In this document: piece after piece, positions 32,440 to 40,544 of the stretch
Layout of the letters: each line of letters starts with the position of its first letter
Numbering within the stretch: the stretch's first letter is position 1
Source: Citromicrobium bathyomarinum
GTDB taxonomy: Bacteria; Pseudomonadota; Alphaproteobacteria; Sphingomonadales; Sphingomonadaceae
Direction of reading: 5' to 3'
Assembly: GCA_001306305.2 (NCBI GenBank)
Contig: CP155577.1
Coordinates: 3,021,501-3,085,500 of the forward strand
Length of the DNA stretch: 64,000 bases
Notes under the pieces: generated by a model
Told to the model about the DNA's origin: nothing
The model's input: only the letters and a program-made list of their open reading frames with translations
The model's database searches: none
Program-made: the position numbers and the translations under genes

Positions 32440-33213
32440 ATGGCCAAGAATCCAAGCAAGAAGAAAGAGGACGCGCCGCTGCGGGTCGATCTCATGAAGC
32501 CCATGCTGGGTTTCGATGGGGAGGCCGTCGTCCGCGAAGAGGCGGCGGACGATCCGCGCGAAGACCCCGAAGAAGTCCCGGTCGATCTGCGCTGGCTGGT
32601 CAAGGTTGCGCTCAACCAGAAATCCCCGCCCGGTGAATCGAAGGGCAAGGCCCTGCGGCGTGTGGATCTGCTCGACCGGCTGCGCGGCACAAAGCCGGTC
32701 AGTCTGGACACCAAGGCGACCGGCCTGATCGAAGAGGCCGTATTGGCGCAGTGGAGCCCGCTGCTGGCCCACACCATTCGCAAAGAACTGAAGCTGGTGC
32801 CGCCTGCCGAAGAGCCCCTCAATGACGCTGTCGAAGTCCACCTAGACGCGCCGATCCTCGACACTAACGACAAGCCGCAGACGCGCAAGGTTCGCGGAGA
32901 GAGCGTCCCGGTGACCGTGCGCCACGCGATTCGCGTTGCGCTCAACAATCATTCCACCGGCTGGGGAGCCGTCGTCCTCGATCAGAGCGGTCGGCTGCGC
33001 GGGCCGGTGGCACGAGAAGAGATGATCCATCGCGGCGCGCTGATAAGCCTGCTGGGCGAAGATGGGCCGGTGCAGCTAGAAACCGACGACATCAAGCTGA
33101 TCGAAGACTGCGTGCACCAGCACTCCGACATCGCAACGCTGGGTGCGGTGCGCCGCGCGATGCGCCCGGCGGCTAGCGAAAGTGGGGAAGAGGTCGCCGC
33201 AAAGGAGGCCTAA
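32440..33213 (+). CDS. Hypothetical last gene of the prophage, 257 aa
   Basis: AAAGGA precedes ATG 32440. The soluble, charged protein starts with a Lys-rich segment (MAKNPSKKKED) and has alternating helices, with VDLRWLVKVALNQ and VTVRHAIRVALNNH as similar internal segments suggesting an internal duplication. It is the last gene before the right end. Conserved in the right prophage. No family recognised. Confidence 0.65.
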   Translation: MAKNPSKKKEDAPLRVDLMKPMLGFDGEAVVREEAADDPREDPEEVPVDLRWLVKVALNQKSPPGESKGKALRRVDLLDRLRGTKPVSLDTKATGLIEEAVLAQWSPLLAHTIRKELKLVPPAEEPLNDAVEVHLDAPILDTNDKPQTRKVRGESVPVTVRHAIRVALNNHSTGWGAVVLDQSGRLRGPVAREEMIHRGALISLLGEDGPVQLETDDIKLIEDCVHQHSDIATLGAVRRAMRPAASESGEEVAAKEA

Positions 33214-33224
33214 GGCCAGTCTAA

Positions 33225-33258
33225 GGGGCCGCTTAACTAGTGATTAGGTGGCCCCTCA
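33225..33258 (+). terminator. Hairpin after the last gene, left prophage
   Basis: AGGGGCC and GGCCCCT pair around a loop of about 19 nt, 12 bp after the final stop codon. No T-run follows. The same structure is in the right prophage. It probably ends the tail operon or protects the transcript before the phage end. Confidence 0.5.
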
Positions 33259-33295
33259 ACAGCGCGCTCCGGTACTCGACCGCCCGGTCCGCAGT

Positions 33296-33343
33296 GCTCC
33301 AGACAGTCTTGTCAAACGCTCCAGAAGGTTTTGACCGGCTACA
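33296..33343 (-). other. Transposase end-binding sites R1 and R2, left prophage
   Basis: Two adjacent sites, 33318-33343 (R1, outermost) and 33296-33317 (R2), each end in CTGGAGC when read inward and match at 15 of 22 positions. Tandem sites of about 22 bp at the tip are the organisation of MuA-bound ends. A weaker third unit ending in CGGAGC may lie further in. Confidence 0.7.
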
Positions 33344-33479
33344 TTCCGGTCACTCCTGAACAATGCCCACCACCGGGCATGCATTCATATTTATGCCGCT
33401 CAATATGAACGCAAGGCGCATAGGGCCGTTCAGGATCGCATTTTTCGTGTCGCGCAATGTATCGCGCCCGCACGCACGT
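33344..33479. other. 136-bp host-like island between two prophage ends
   Basis: The island is visibly more AT-rich than the phages. It contains a hairpin ATGCCC/GGGCAT (33363-33380), a second with 8-bp arms TTCATATT/AATATGAA (33384-33409), and an outer pair TCCTGAAC/GTTCAGGA (33354-33361, 33428-33435). It could be an intergenic host region such as a terminator. I recognise no gene. The 5-bp flanks TTCCG (left phage) and CACGT (right phage) should be repeated at the far prophage ends. Confidence 0.65.
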
Positions 33480-33527
33480 TGTAGCCGGTCAAAACCTTCT
33501 GGAGCGTTTGACAAGACTGTCTGGAGC
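33480..33527 (+). other. Transposase end-binding sites R1 and R2, right prophage
   Basis: R1 is 33480-33505 and R2 33506-33527, identical to the left prophage sites. Both end in CTGGAGC. Identical sites predict that either transposase can act on either phage. Confidence 0.7.
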
Positions 33528-33564
33528 ACTGCGGGCCGGGCGGTCGGGTGCCGGAGCGCGCTGT

Positions 33565-33598
33565 TGAGGGGCCACCTAATCACTGGTTAAGCGGCCCC
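33565..33598 (-). terminator. Hairpin after the last gene, right prophage
   Basis: Same AGGGGCC/GGCCCCT stem with a loop of about 19 nt as in the left prophage, just after the final stop at 33610. No T-run. Confidence 0.5.
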
Positions 33599-33609
33599 TT
33601 AGACGGGCC

Positions 33610-34383
33610 TTAGGCTTCCTTTGCGGCGACCTCTTCGCCACTTTCGCTAGCCGCCGGGCGCATAGCGCGGCGCACCGCACCCAGCGTTGCGATGTCGGAG
33701 TGCTGGTGCACGCAGTCCTCGATCAACTTGATGTCATCGAACTCCAGATGCACCGGCCCTTCTTCGCCCAGCTGGCTGATCAGCGCGCCGCGATCGATCA
33801 TCTCCTCTCGTGCCACCGGCCCACGCAGCCGACCGCTTTGGTCGAGGACGACCGCCCCCCAGCCGGTGGGGTGGTTGTTGAGTGCGATGCGAATCGCGTG
33901 GCGCACGGTCACCGGGATGCTCTCTCCGCGAACCATGCGCGTTTGCGGCTTGTCATTGGTGCCGAGGATCGGCGCGTCCAGCTGGACTTCGACAGCGTCC
34001 TTCAGTGGCTCTTCGGCAGGCGGCACCAGCTTCAGTTCCTTGCGGATGGTGTGGGCGAGCAGCGGGCTCCACTGGGCGAGAACTGCTTCTTCGATCAGGC
34101 CGATCGCCTTGGTGTCCAGACTGACCGGCTTTGTGCCCCGCAGCCGGTCAAGCAGATCGACACGGCGCAGGGCCTTGCCCTTCGATTCACCGGGCGGGGA
34201 TTTCTGGTTGAGCGCAACCTTGACCAGCCAGCGCAGATCGACCGGGACTTCTTCCGGGTCTTCGCGAGGATCATCCGCCGCCTCTTCGCGGACGACTGTC
34301 TCCCCATCCAAACCCAGCATGGGCTTCATGAGATCGACCCGCAGCAGCGCGTCCTCTTTCTTCTTGCTCGGATTCTTGGCCAT
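33610..34383 (-). CDS. Hypothetical last gene, right prophage, 257 aa
   Basis: Homologue of the gene at 32440, same length, with scattered conservative changes (for example LGFDGEAV versus LGLDGETV). Starts with the same Lys-rich MAKNPSKKKED; RBS GAAAGG. Retention of frame and length in both phages supports a real protein of unknown function. Confidence 0.65.
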   Translation of the reverse strand: MAKNPSKKKEDALLRVDLMKPMLGLDGETVVREEAADDPREDPEEVPVDLRWLVKVALNQKSPPGESKGKALRRVDLLDRLRGTKPVSLDTKAIGLIEEAVLAQWSPLLAHTIRKELKLVPPAEEPLKDAVEVQLDAPILGTNDKPQTRMVRGESIPVTVRHAIRIALNNHPTGWGAVVLDQSGRLRGPVAREEMIDRGALISQLGEEGPVHLEFDDIKLIEDCVHQHSDIATLGAVRRAMRPAASESGEEVAAKEA

Positions 34384-34394
34384 TGAACGTCCTT

Positions 34395-34844
34395 TCAGGT
34401 GTCGGTTGAGAGGGTGGTGGGTTCGAGATCGTCGAAATCGGGGGCCTCGGGCGGCTCCCACCGTTTTGGCAGCGGAGCATCGCGGGGATCGACGGATGCG
34501 AGTGCGGCGGCGAAAGCCTGACGAAGATCGTCAGCCGGGGCGTCGGTGAAGGCGAGCAGCGGCTCCAGCGCATCGGGGTTGCCGGTGCGCATCACATCCT
34601 TCCGGGCCTTCCGCACAGCATCTTCCCAGCCGGGCGCATCGACCACGATCGAGATTACGCCCTCGACGTGAAACAGCTTCTTGCCGAGGTCGGTCTCACC
34701 CGCTTTGGCACCGTCACCGATCAAAACGCAGTGTTTACCATCGGTGATGTCGAGACCGGCACCGTCGCCGATGATCAGGGTGTTGATGTACATCGCATCT
34801 TCTCCTCCAGGTGTGGGAAAGGCGGGCTTGCTGTCGCCGGTCAT
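34395..34844 (-). CDS. Small fibre-associated protein 2, right prophage, 149 aa
   Basis: Homologue of 31976-32413 and paralogue of the next upstream gene. The stretch GKHCVLIGDGAKAGETDLGKKLFHVEGV is conserved; the C-terminus is four residues longer. The same start ambiguity exists (upstream ATG in a 4-bp overlap or an internal ATG behind GGAGAAG). Confidence 0.65.
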   Translation of the reverse strand: MTGDSKPAFPTPGGEDAMYINTLIIGDGAGLDITDGKHCVLIGDGAKAGETDLGKKLFHVEGVISIVVDAPGWEDAVRKARKDVMRTGNPDALEPLLAFTDAPADDLRQAFAAALASVDPRDAPLPKRWEPPEAPDFDDLEPTTLSTDT

Positions 34845-35161
34845 CGTGAGGCCCTCGCGCGCAGGAGGTGGAGCGTTTCGATCGTCACCCGGCGCACATC
34901 GTGGGCAGGCACCTGGGCGATCTCGCAGAGCGGCTCCAGCGCGGCAGGAGCGCCGTGGAACGGGATTTCCTCGCGCGCCTCACGCACGGTATCGGGCCAG
35001 TGCTCGGATTCCACCCGAACCGAGCACACTCCGGCGACGTGGAAGAGGTTCTCGCCAAGGTCTTCACGATCGAGCAGCGTGCAATCGCCGATGACTACGC
35101 AATTGCTGCCCATCGTGCCGGGGCCGAAGCTCGCGGCGCTGATGATGATGCAGTTCACCAT
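34841..35161 (-). CDS. Small fibre-associated protein 1, right prophage, 106 aa
   Basis: Homologue of 31659-31979, same length, about a dozen substitutions. It follows the fibre gene after 4 bp. Same paralogous relation with its downstream neighbour as in the left prophage. Confidence 0.65.
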   Translation of the reverse strand: MVNCIIISAASFGPGTMGSNCVVIGDCTLLDREDLGENLFHVAGVCSVRVESEHWPDTVREAREEIPFHGAPAALEPLCEIAQVPAHDVRRVTIETLHLLRARASR

Positions 35162-35165
35162 CGGA

Positions 35166-36920
35166 TCAGGCCGCCAGCAGTGCGAGTAGGTCGGCGGCAT
35201 TTGCGGCCAGGTCGTTCAGCTCGGTCGCGTTCGCGGCGAGGCTGTTCAGCTCGGTCGCATTGCTCGCCAGCGTGTTCAGATCTTGCAGCCTCGTCTTGCT
35301 GAAGCTCTGGCCGCAGACGGTGAAGTTGTCGTTCGACGCGCTGCCGAGGATGATCTCGTTATCGTTCGCGGCGTTGGCGCCCTTGCCGATGACGATGACG
35401 TTGACCGCGTCCGCCTTCTGGCCAGCGCCTGCGCCCGAACCGGAGCCGATGAAGATGCTGTTCGTGCCCAGCGTGACGGCGCTTGCCGAAAGGTCGCCCA
35501 GCGCGACGATGTCGCTACCCACCGCCTGCTGTAGAGCGCGCTGACCGATCCCCAGCACCCGGTCGCCAGCCTCGACTGCGCCAAGGTTGGCTTCGATGTC
35601 GACGTCGGGCGCATCGGGGAAGCCGCCCGCCCATTCACCGATCAGGATGACGTGCTCGCCGTTCTTGCGGTGGCGCGCGGCGGCGCGGCCCTGGATGACG
35701 ACGCCATTGCCGGTCTGCATCAACTCGGCGACCACATAGCCGCCGAAGACGCCACCATCGCCCTGGTACTGCCAAGCTGCGCTGTCGCCGAAGGCGGACA
35801 CGTTGTTGCTGGTAACGCCGTGTTCCTGCGCCCGGTAGCCCATGATGGTGAAGCCCACCCCCGTGGTGCGCTCGTTCAGGGCCAGCACGCCCCAGACGAC
35901 GCTATCCTTGATGTCGATGCTTTCCTGCATCGCGCGGCTGCCGCCCGCCACTACGCCGTTAGAGCCTTCGTGGTTCGCAAGGCAAAGGTCGCCGAGCCCG
36001 ATGATGTTGGTCGAGCCGGTCGACAGGCCGAGAACGCCCTCGCCGACGCCCAGACAACCAAGATTGCCGGGGTTGATGTTGCCCGCATTGGCGGCGAACC
36101 ACGTTCGTGCAGCGGGCAGACCGCGCATCGCGGCCATGTTGAACATGCGCAGTTCGGTGATCTGGTTATCACCCAGCGCGACCTGATTTTCCCGCGTGCC
36201 GCGCGCGCTGGCTCCGATCACGATGATGTTGTTGTAGCCCGCATCGCGCGCTTCATCGGTGATGTTGGCATCCCAGCCGAAAACGGTGATCGCGTCGTTG
36301 TTCACCGCGTTGGAGCCAGCGCCTGTGCCGCCTCCGGTGAAGCGCACTCCATCAACGAGGTTGCCGCCGCAGTTGTAGCCATCGGCAACCGCTTCATTGC
36401 CCCGGAAATAGCGCAGCGAGAATGCCCCGGTCGCGGTCACCCTGGACGACACACCGGCGAATCCGCTCTGCACTTCCGCCCCCAGGCGCACGCTGTAATC
36501 GCCGCCTGTGATCAGCAACCCGGCATATGCTGCCATTTCGAGGTTGTAGCTGCCATCGGGGTTCGACCGTCCGGAGGCGCGACCATAGCGGGTATTGCCC
36601 ACCCCGCTCATCAGGTCGCGAGACGCCTCCAGCGCGCTCGCAGCGTTGTCCGTGCCGGTGACGTTGTCATTGCCCGCGCCGGTGGAGAACGCGTTGTTAT
36701 TCGCATCGAGCCGCACAAGATCGGCAATCGAAGTCGCCCATTCCTTGGCGCTCTTGGTTCCGGCTCCGCCCGGCTCGGTCCCCTCGGACCATGCCAGCGC
36801 TACGTCTGCTGCTTCCTGCGCCAGCGTGGCCTGGGCAGCGGCGTCTGCGATCCCGAGCCCGCTGAGCAACTCGAGCCGCGTGGTCTCATTGATCGGGTCA
36901 CCGTTCAGGGTGATGGTCAT
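35166..36920 (-). CDS. Tail fibre with YadA-like repeats, right prophage
   Basis: The 584-aa homologue of the left fibre has the same YadA-like repeats and C-terminal heptads. Most of the chain is identical; a patch at about 130-180 (AAYAGLLITGG, LGAEVQSGFAG) differs, which may adjust receptor contact. ATG is preceded by AAGGA. Confidence 0.78.
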   Translation of the reverse strand: MTITLNGDPINETTRLELLSGLGIADAAAQATLAQEAADVALAWSEGTEPGGAGTKSAKEWATSIADLVRLDANNNAFSTGAGNDNVTGTDNAASALEASRDLMSGVGNTRYGRASGRSNPDGSYNLEMAAYAGLLITGGDYSVRLGAEVQSGFAGVSSRVTATGAFSLRYFRGNEAVADGYNCGGNLVDGVRFTGGGTGAGSNAVNNDAITVFGWDANITDEARDAGYNNIIVIGASARGTRENQVALGDNQITELRMFNMAAMRGLPAARTWFAANAGNINPGNLGCLGVGEGVLGLSTGSTNIIGLGDLCLANHEGSNGVVAGGSRAMQESIDIKDSVVWGVLALNERTTGVGFTIMGYRAQEHGVTSNNVSAFGDSAAWQYQGDGGVFGGYVVAELMQTGNGVVIQGRAAARHRKNGEHVILIGEWAGGFPDAPDVDIEANLGAVEAGDRVLGIGQRALQQAVGSDIVALGDLSASAVTLGTNSIFIGSGSGAGAGQKADAVNVIVIGKGANAANDNEIILGSASNDNFTVCGQSFSKTRLQDLNTLASNATELNSLAANATELNDLAANAADLLALLAA

Positions 36921-36921
36921 C

Positions 36922-37605
36922 TCAGAAGTCCTTCTCGAATGTGCCGGATTGGGTTGAACCGTCGATGCCGAGCACGCCGCTCTGCATGGTGCCTGCGAAC
37001 TCGATCAACTGGACCGGATAGGCTGCGCGCAGCTGTCCGAAGGCGGTCTCTTCGCTCAGCGCAGCCGGGTCGCGCAGAGCGAGGAAGGTGACCCCGATTC
37101 CGGCTGGCTTGCCCTTGCGGAAGACAACCTCCGCCCCACCGCCATCTTCCAGGCAGCGCGGCAGTTCGTACTGGGCGAGCTGGCCCTCCGCGTAGGGCGA
37201 CGGGCCGCGCACCAGCACGGCAAAGGGCACGGGGTTGCGCATACGCGGGACCAGCCCGATCGTGCGGATGCCGACCGCCTCCAGTTCGGGTCGCGTGCGG
37301 GTGACGGCGTTGCCGCCCATCGCGATCGCATACTGCTCCAGCGTCAGGTCCAACACGCGCGCCCTCACGCGCAGGCCCCCCATCGTGGTGAAGCCGAAGC
37401 CCGCGCCCATCGTGCCAGCGGGTTGCGTGGTGGAGAACTGACGCTGGTGCTGCACCGCTACGCCGTCTTCGGAATAGCTGCGCGCCCCCCGCTTGCCGAG
37501 CAGCTGCCAGCCCGCGCCCGGTGCCTGCGAAGGCGCTGGGAAAGCGGTGCCGTAGGGCGCTGTCCAGATCGTGTAGGGCGCGATGATGATTTCGGCGGGT
37601 CCCAT
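36922..37605 (-). CDS. Second tail-tube-like protein, right prophage
   Basis: The 227-aa homologue of 29215-29898 is nearly identical (for example PELE for PDLE, PSPYA for PSAYA). It is a paralogue of the tube protein at 44291. The start overlaps the tip gene stop by 1 bp. Confidence 0.7.
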   Translation of the reverse strand: MGPAEIIIAPYTIWTAPYGTAFPAPSQAPGAGWQLLGKRGARSYSEDGVAVQHQRQFSTTQPAGTMGAGFGFTTMGGLRVRARVLDLTLEQYAIAMGGNAVTRTRPELEAVGIRTIGLVPRMRNPVPFAVLVRGPSPYAEGQLAQYELPRCLEDGGGAEVVFRKGKPAGIGVTFLALRDPAALSEETAFGQLRAAYPVQLIEFAGTMQSGVLGIDGSTQSGTFEKDF

Positions 37606-39494
37606 CAGGGCGTCTCCCCTTCCAAACTGCTGAGCCGACCGAGAATATTGTCGATCGTCGCGCCGTCGTATCCGCCCACGTTCGCGCTCAGCGTCCCGCT
37701 GGTGACCGGGCCAAGCACGCGGCGCGGCGTTGGAAAACCGTCGACGATGTAGCGGATCGAAACCTCGTATTGCGTCTGGTCCGCGACCGGGGAGATCAGC
37801 AGCGCGGTGGTCTCTCGGCTGAAGTCGCCGTGACTGTTCCATTCGGTTTCGCCGAACTCTCGATAATCCACCCGGATCAGCGAGGCGGCGGCGCTGTCGA
37901 TCGCGCCGGTGATGCGCAGCGCGGGCGTCGAACCGCCGGGGCCTTCGATCGCGATCCCCGTCAGCGTCCAGGCGGTGTCGCCGGGCGCGAGCAGATCGCC
38001 TGGCGATGGCTGCTGGACGCCCACCGCCGTATCTTCCGGCGTCGCGGTATCGGCGAAGGCGTTGGCATCGATCTCACGCAGGGTCAGCTGGTGCCGCCAG
38101 CCTTCGTCCGATCCCCAGGCATCAACGCGGAAAGTCTTGGTCGCGCCGCCGAAATAGCGATCGCTCTGCCACGTCACCCAGTCGCCTTCCTCGATCGCGG
38201 CGAACCGGGGCGGCAGGGTGACCTGCGCGCGACCGAACAGCCTGCCCAGGCGGCGCACGATCTCGGTCACCCGCATGGCCTGCGCGTAATACGGCACCAT
38301 CGGCAATCTGAGACGCTGCTCACGCGGGCTACCATCGGCGATCAGATCGGCCTGGACGCGCGCGGGCGGGGTAGAGCGTTCGATCCAGCGCTGCGCGGGG
38401 TCGACGAACGTCGCCACCACCGTGTTCACCCAGCCATCATCGCCCCGGCTGAGAATGTCCGACCAGCTGCGCTTGGTCCCCACCACCATGTCCGCATCGG
38501 TGAAGTGCGCCACCGGAGCCTTCGCCGCACCCGGATCGATCTCGACCGCACCCTGCGGCTGGATGATCACGCCCGCGCAGGCGGCGGCGATCTCTTCTTC
38601 GACCGAGAGGTGGGTCTCGCCACCGCTGATCAACGCGCCGATGCGATAGCGCGGCGCACCGCCGACCAGCTCGTCGCAGATATTGGCGCGCGCGAAGACG
38701 TTCTGCGGCGGTGCCTCGATCGCGGAGAGCCCGCGCCCGACCAGCAGCATCTCGGGCTGGTCCACCTTGTCGCCTGCGTAGATCCCGCGCGCCCAGTTGT
38801 AGCGGCAGTCGATGACATTCTCGGTCCACTCCCAAGTCGATGGATCGTCCCGCCGATGCGGACCAGAACCGCCCACGCTGCTGTCAAGCCGGGCGCTGTA
38901 GCAGCGCATCCCGCGTGGCACGAAGCGAAAGCGCGGGCGACCACCGGGGAAGATCGCCGCCGCATCCTCGTCCGCCTGATCGTCGGCCTTGTAGGCGACC
39001 ACCACGTAGGCCACGCTGCGACCGCGATCATTCGCCGTCCATCCCGGCCCGTGGTCGAGCAGGATCTGCGGCACCTCCTGATCCCATCGGCCATCGCGCC
39101 AGTAAATCTTCAGCTGATTATTGAAGCCGGGCACAGCACCGTCGCCGGTGAAGGTGTGGTAGGTATCGTCGACGAAGAAGCCTTCGAGCGCGTCACAGCG
39201 ATGATCCGCCAGCGCGATCACCAGCACTTCCCAATCGGTGCCGTATTCGCCGCCGAAGTTGAACGCGTCGACCAAACTTCCGGAAACAGCGACCCGGCCC
39301 GCAATCGCTTCCCGGTAGATCTCGCCGATCTGGAGGGTCGCGGCGGCCGCCGTGCGATCGCCGCCCTTGAACGACGGTGTCAGCAGCGCGCCGCCCACCA
39401 TCGAGACGCCCGCCAGGATCAGCGACCAGTTGCCGGTGATGGCACCCGCCACTGCGAGGCCGACTCCGACGATCGTCTGGATAACCTTACTCAC
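37605..39494 (-). CDS. Central tail tip protein (gpJ-like), right prophage
   Basis: The 629-aa homologue of 27329-29215 differs mainly at about residues 185-225 (FVPRGMRCYSARLDSSVGG versus WVVRGMRCYDARKDDTVGG) and at the last residues. The fibronectin-like C-terminal part is kept. Likely contacts the host envelope. Confidence 0.8.
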   Translation of the reverse strand: MSKVIQTIVGVGLAVAGAITGNWSLILAGVSMVGGALLTPSFKGGDRTAAAATLQIGEIYREAIAGRVAVSGSLVDAFNFGGEYGTDWEVLVIALADHRCDALEGFFVDDTYHTFTGDGAVPGFNNQLKIYWRDGRWDQEVPQILLDHGPGWTANDRGRSVAYVVVAYKADDQADEDAAAIFPGGRPRFRFVPRGMRCYSARLDSSVGGSGPHRRDDPSTWEWTENVIDCRYNWARGIYAGDKVDQPEMLLVGRGLSAIEAPPQNVFARANICDELVGGAPRYRIGALISGGETHLSVEEEIAAACAGVIIQPQGAVEIDPGAAKAPVAHFTDADMVVGTKRSWSDILSRGDDGWVNTVVATFVDPAQRWIERSTPPARVQADLIADGSPREQRLRLPMVPYYAQAMRVTEIVRRLGRLFGRAQVTLPPRFAAIEEGDWVTWQSDRYFGGATKTFRVDAWGSDEGWRHQLTLREIDANAFADTATPEDTAVGVQQPSPGDLLAPGDTAWTLTGIAIEGPGGSTPALRITGAIDSAAASLIRVDYREFGETEWNSHGDFSRETTALLISPVADQTQYEVSIRYIVDGFPTPRRVLGPVTSGTLSANVGGYDGATIDNILGRLSSLEGETP

Positions 39495-39912
39495 TGGCGG
39501 GCTCCCCTGCTGGCAGGGCCGACCAGGCGCGCACCATCGCGCTGCGCGGCAGCCGCTCCTGCCGCAGCTCGCCGGGGCCGGAGAGCAATTCGCCTTCGAC
39601 GATCATCAGCCGCACGCCGAACGCGCGATCGGCCAGCCCGGCAATGTCGCCACGCTGCGCCAGCGCGGGCGCGATCGGCAACAGCCGCGCATCCAGCGCT
39701 GCGGTCAGCCCGCCCAGCTGGCGGGCGACGGCCAAGGCTTCCGCTCGGGTCGACCAGCCCGGCAGATCGGCCAGATGGTCGATCCCGGTCTGTGCGTGCA
39801 CGCCGCCCAGCGCGTAGCTGACACAGCAGCCACCGCGCGCCCAGCTGTGGGGCTGGAAACGGTGCGCCGCGATCCAGTGCATCAGCGCGGGGATGTCGCG
39901 GTTGATCGTCAT
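39487..39912 (-). CDS. NlpC/P60-like tail protein, right prophage
   Basis: The 141-aa homologue of 26911-27336 has the HSWARGGCCVSYALGG segment. It is coupled by overlaps to its neighbours as in the left copy. Confidence 0.65.
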   Translation of the reverse strand: MTINRDIPALMHWIAAHRFQPHSWARGGCCVSYALGGVHAQTGIDHLADLPGWSTRAEALAVARQLGGLTAALDARLLPIAPALAQRGDIAGLADRAFGVRLMIVEGELLSGPGELRQERLPRSAMVRAWSALPAGEPASE

Positions 39913-40544
39913 CGCTGCACCAGCCTGCCACCGCCGCCGCCGCCGCTCCTGCCACCACCACCCAGCACGCTGCCCGCGCGATCGGCCCGGCGACCGCCCC
40001 AGTAGAGCTTCTTCTCGCCCGCGTAGGCGACGTTCTTGAAGAAGCCGTCGTTCGGATCGATCAGGCGCTGGTCCGCATCCGATCGCATCCGCGCGCCCCG
40101 CCGTCCGGAGCTTCGCGCCGGGGTCTCGATCGTCGCGGTGATCTTCGCAGTGCCGCCGATCTCTTCCTCGCGCGGCAGCGTATCGAGGTGGCCGCGCCCC
40201 CAGACATCGTAACCGAGCATCTGGGTGCCGCTCGAATCCCAGATTGTGCGCCAAAGGGTGACCGGCGCACCGGCCACTTCGCTCGCGTCCAGCAGCTCCA
40301 GCACTTCCGGCTCGATGCCCGACAGCACCAGCGTGATCGACTGCGCCTGCCCGCCCAGCGCGCCGCCCGCCACCTGCACCAGCGTGCGATCGCGTAGCGG
40401 CTCGAAGGTGCGCCCGTCGAAAGTGATCTCGCGATAGCCGCCCCACACGCACAGCACCGGATCGGACGCGATCTCGACCGCGCCTACGACGATCGGATCG
40501 CCGCGTTCCAGCGCGGCCAAGGCGGCGGCGGCGATAGACTTCAT
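39909..40544 (-). CDS. Tail tip/hub-like protein, right prophage
   Basis: The 211-aa homologue of 26279-26914 has very few changes (SIAAAAL for SIAPAAL, WDSSG for WNSSG) and keeps the Gly-rich C-terminus. Confidence 0.6.
   Translation of the reverse strand: MKSIAAAALAALERGDPIVVGAVEIASDPVLCVWGGYREITFDGRTFEPLRDRTLVQVAGGALGGQAQSITLVLSGIEPEVLELLDASEVAGAPVTLWRTIWDSSGTQMLGYDVWGRGHLDTLPREEEIGGTAKITATIETPARSSGRRGARMRSDADQRLIDPNDGFFKNVAYAGEKKLYWGGRRADRAGSVLGGGGRSGGGGGGRLVQR

Larger units (their letters stand above)
1..33343 (+). mobile_element. Left Mu-like transposable prophage (left end outside window)
   Basis: The segment carries a MuA-type transposase, MuB-type ATPase, GemA, a Mor-type activator, lysis, packaging, head and tail genes in one direction, ending in a noncoding right end whose last base is 33343. 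The end reads, outside to inside on the complementary strand, TGTAGCCGGTCAAAACC, and the same terminus closes the right prophage, which fixes the boundary. TG at the tip is the Mu-family pattern. The left end, repressor and ner-like genes are not in the window. At least 33.3 kb are visible. Confidence 0.93.
33214..33343 (+). repeat. Right end of left prophage with inverted copy at 33480-33609
   Basis: The 130 bp match the right prophage end in inverted orientation with only about five differences. The innermost 50 bp, which should hold the transposase sites, are identical. The border is placed at 33343 because similarity stops abruptly there. Confidence 0.88.
33214..33609. other. Gene-free junction between the two prophages
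   Basis: This 396-bp stretch contains, from left to right, the right end of the left prophage (33214-33343), 136 bp of host-like DNA (33344-33479) and the right end of the right prophage (33480-33609). The outer parts are near-perfect inverted copies of about 130 bp. No gene is supported. Short open frames crossing the junction run through transposase sites and are not credible. Confidence 0.85.
33480..33609 (-). repeat. Right end of right prophage
   Basis: This is the inverted counterpart of 33214-33343, starting TGTAGCCGGTCAAAACC at 33480. It includes the post-operon hairpin (about 33565-33598) and ends at the stop of the last gene. Confidence 0.88.

Noticed and set aside
33350-33590. Small open frames on both strands across the prophage junction
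   Set aside because: They run through two phage ends and transposase sites, so they cannot be ancestral genes, and their sequences show no domain.
33214-33609. Possible simple palindromic duplication or assembly artefact of one phage
   Set aside because: The two prophages differ throughout, including different lysozymes and gene content, so one cannot be a mirrored copy of the other, although a wrong join at the junction itself cannot be excluded here.
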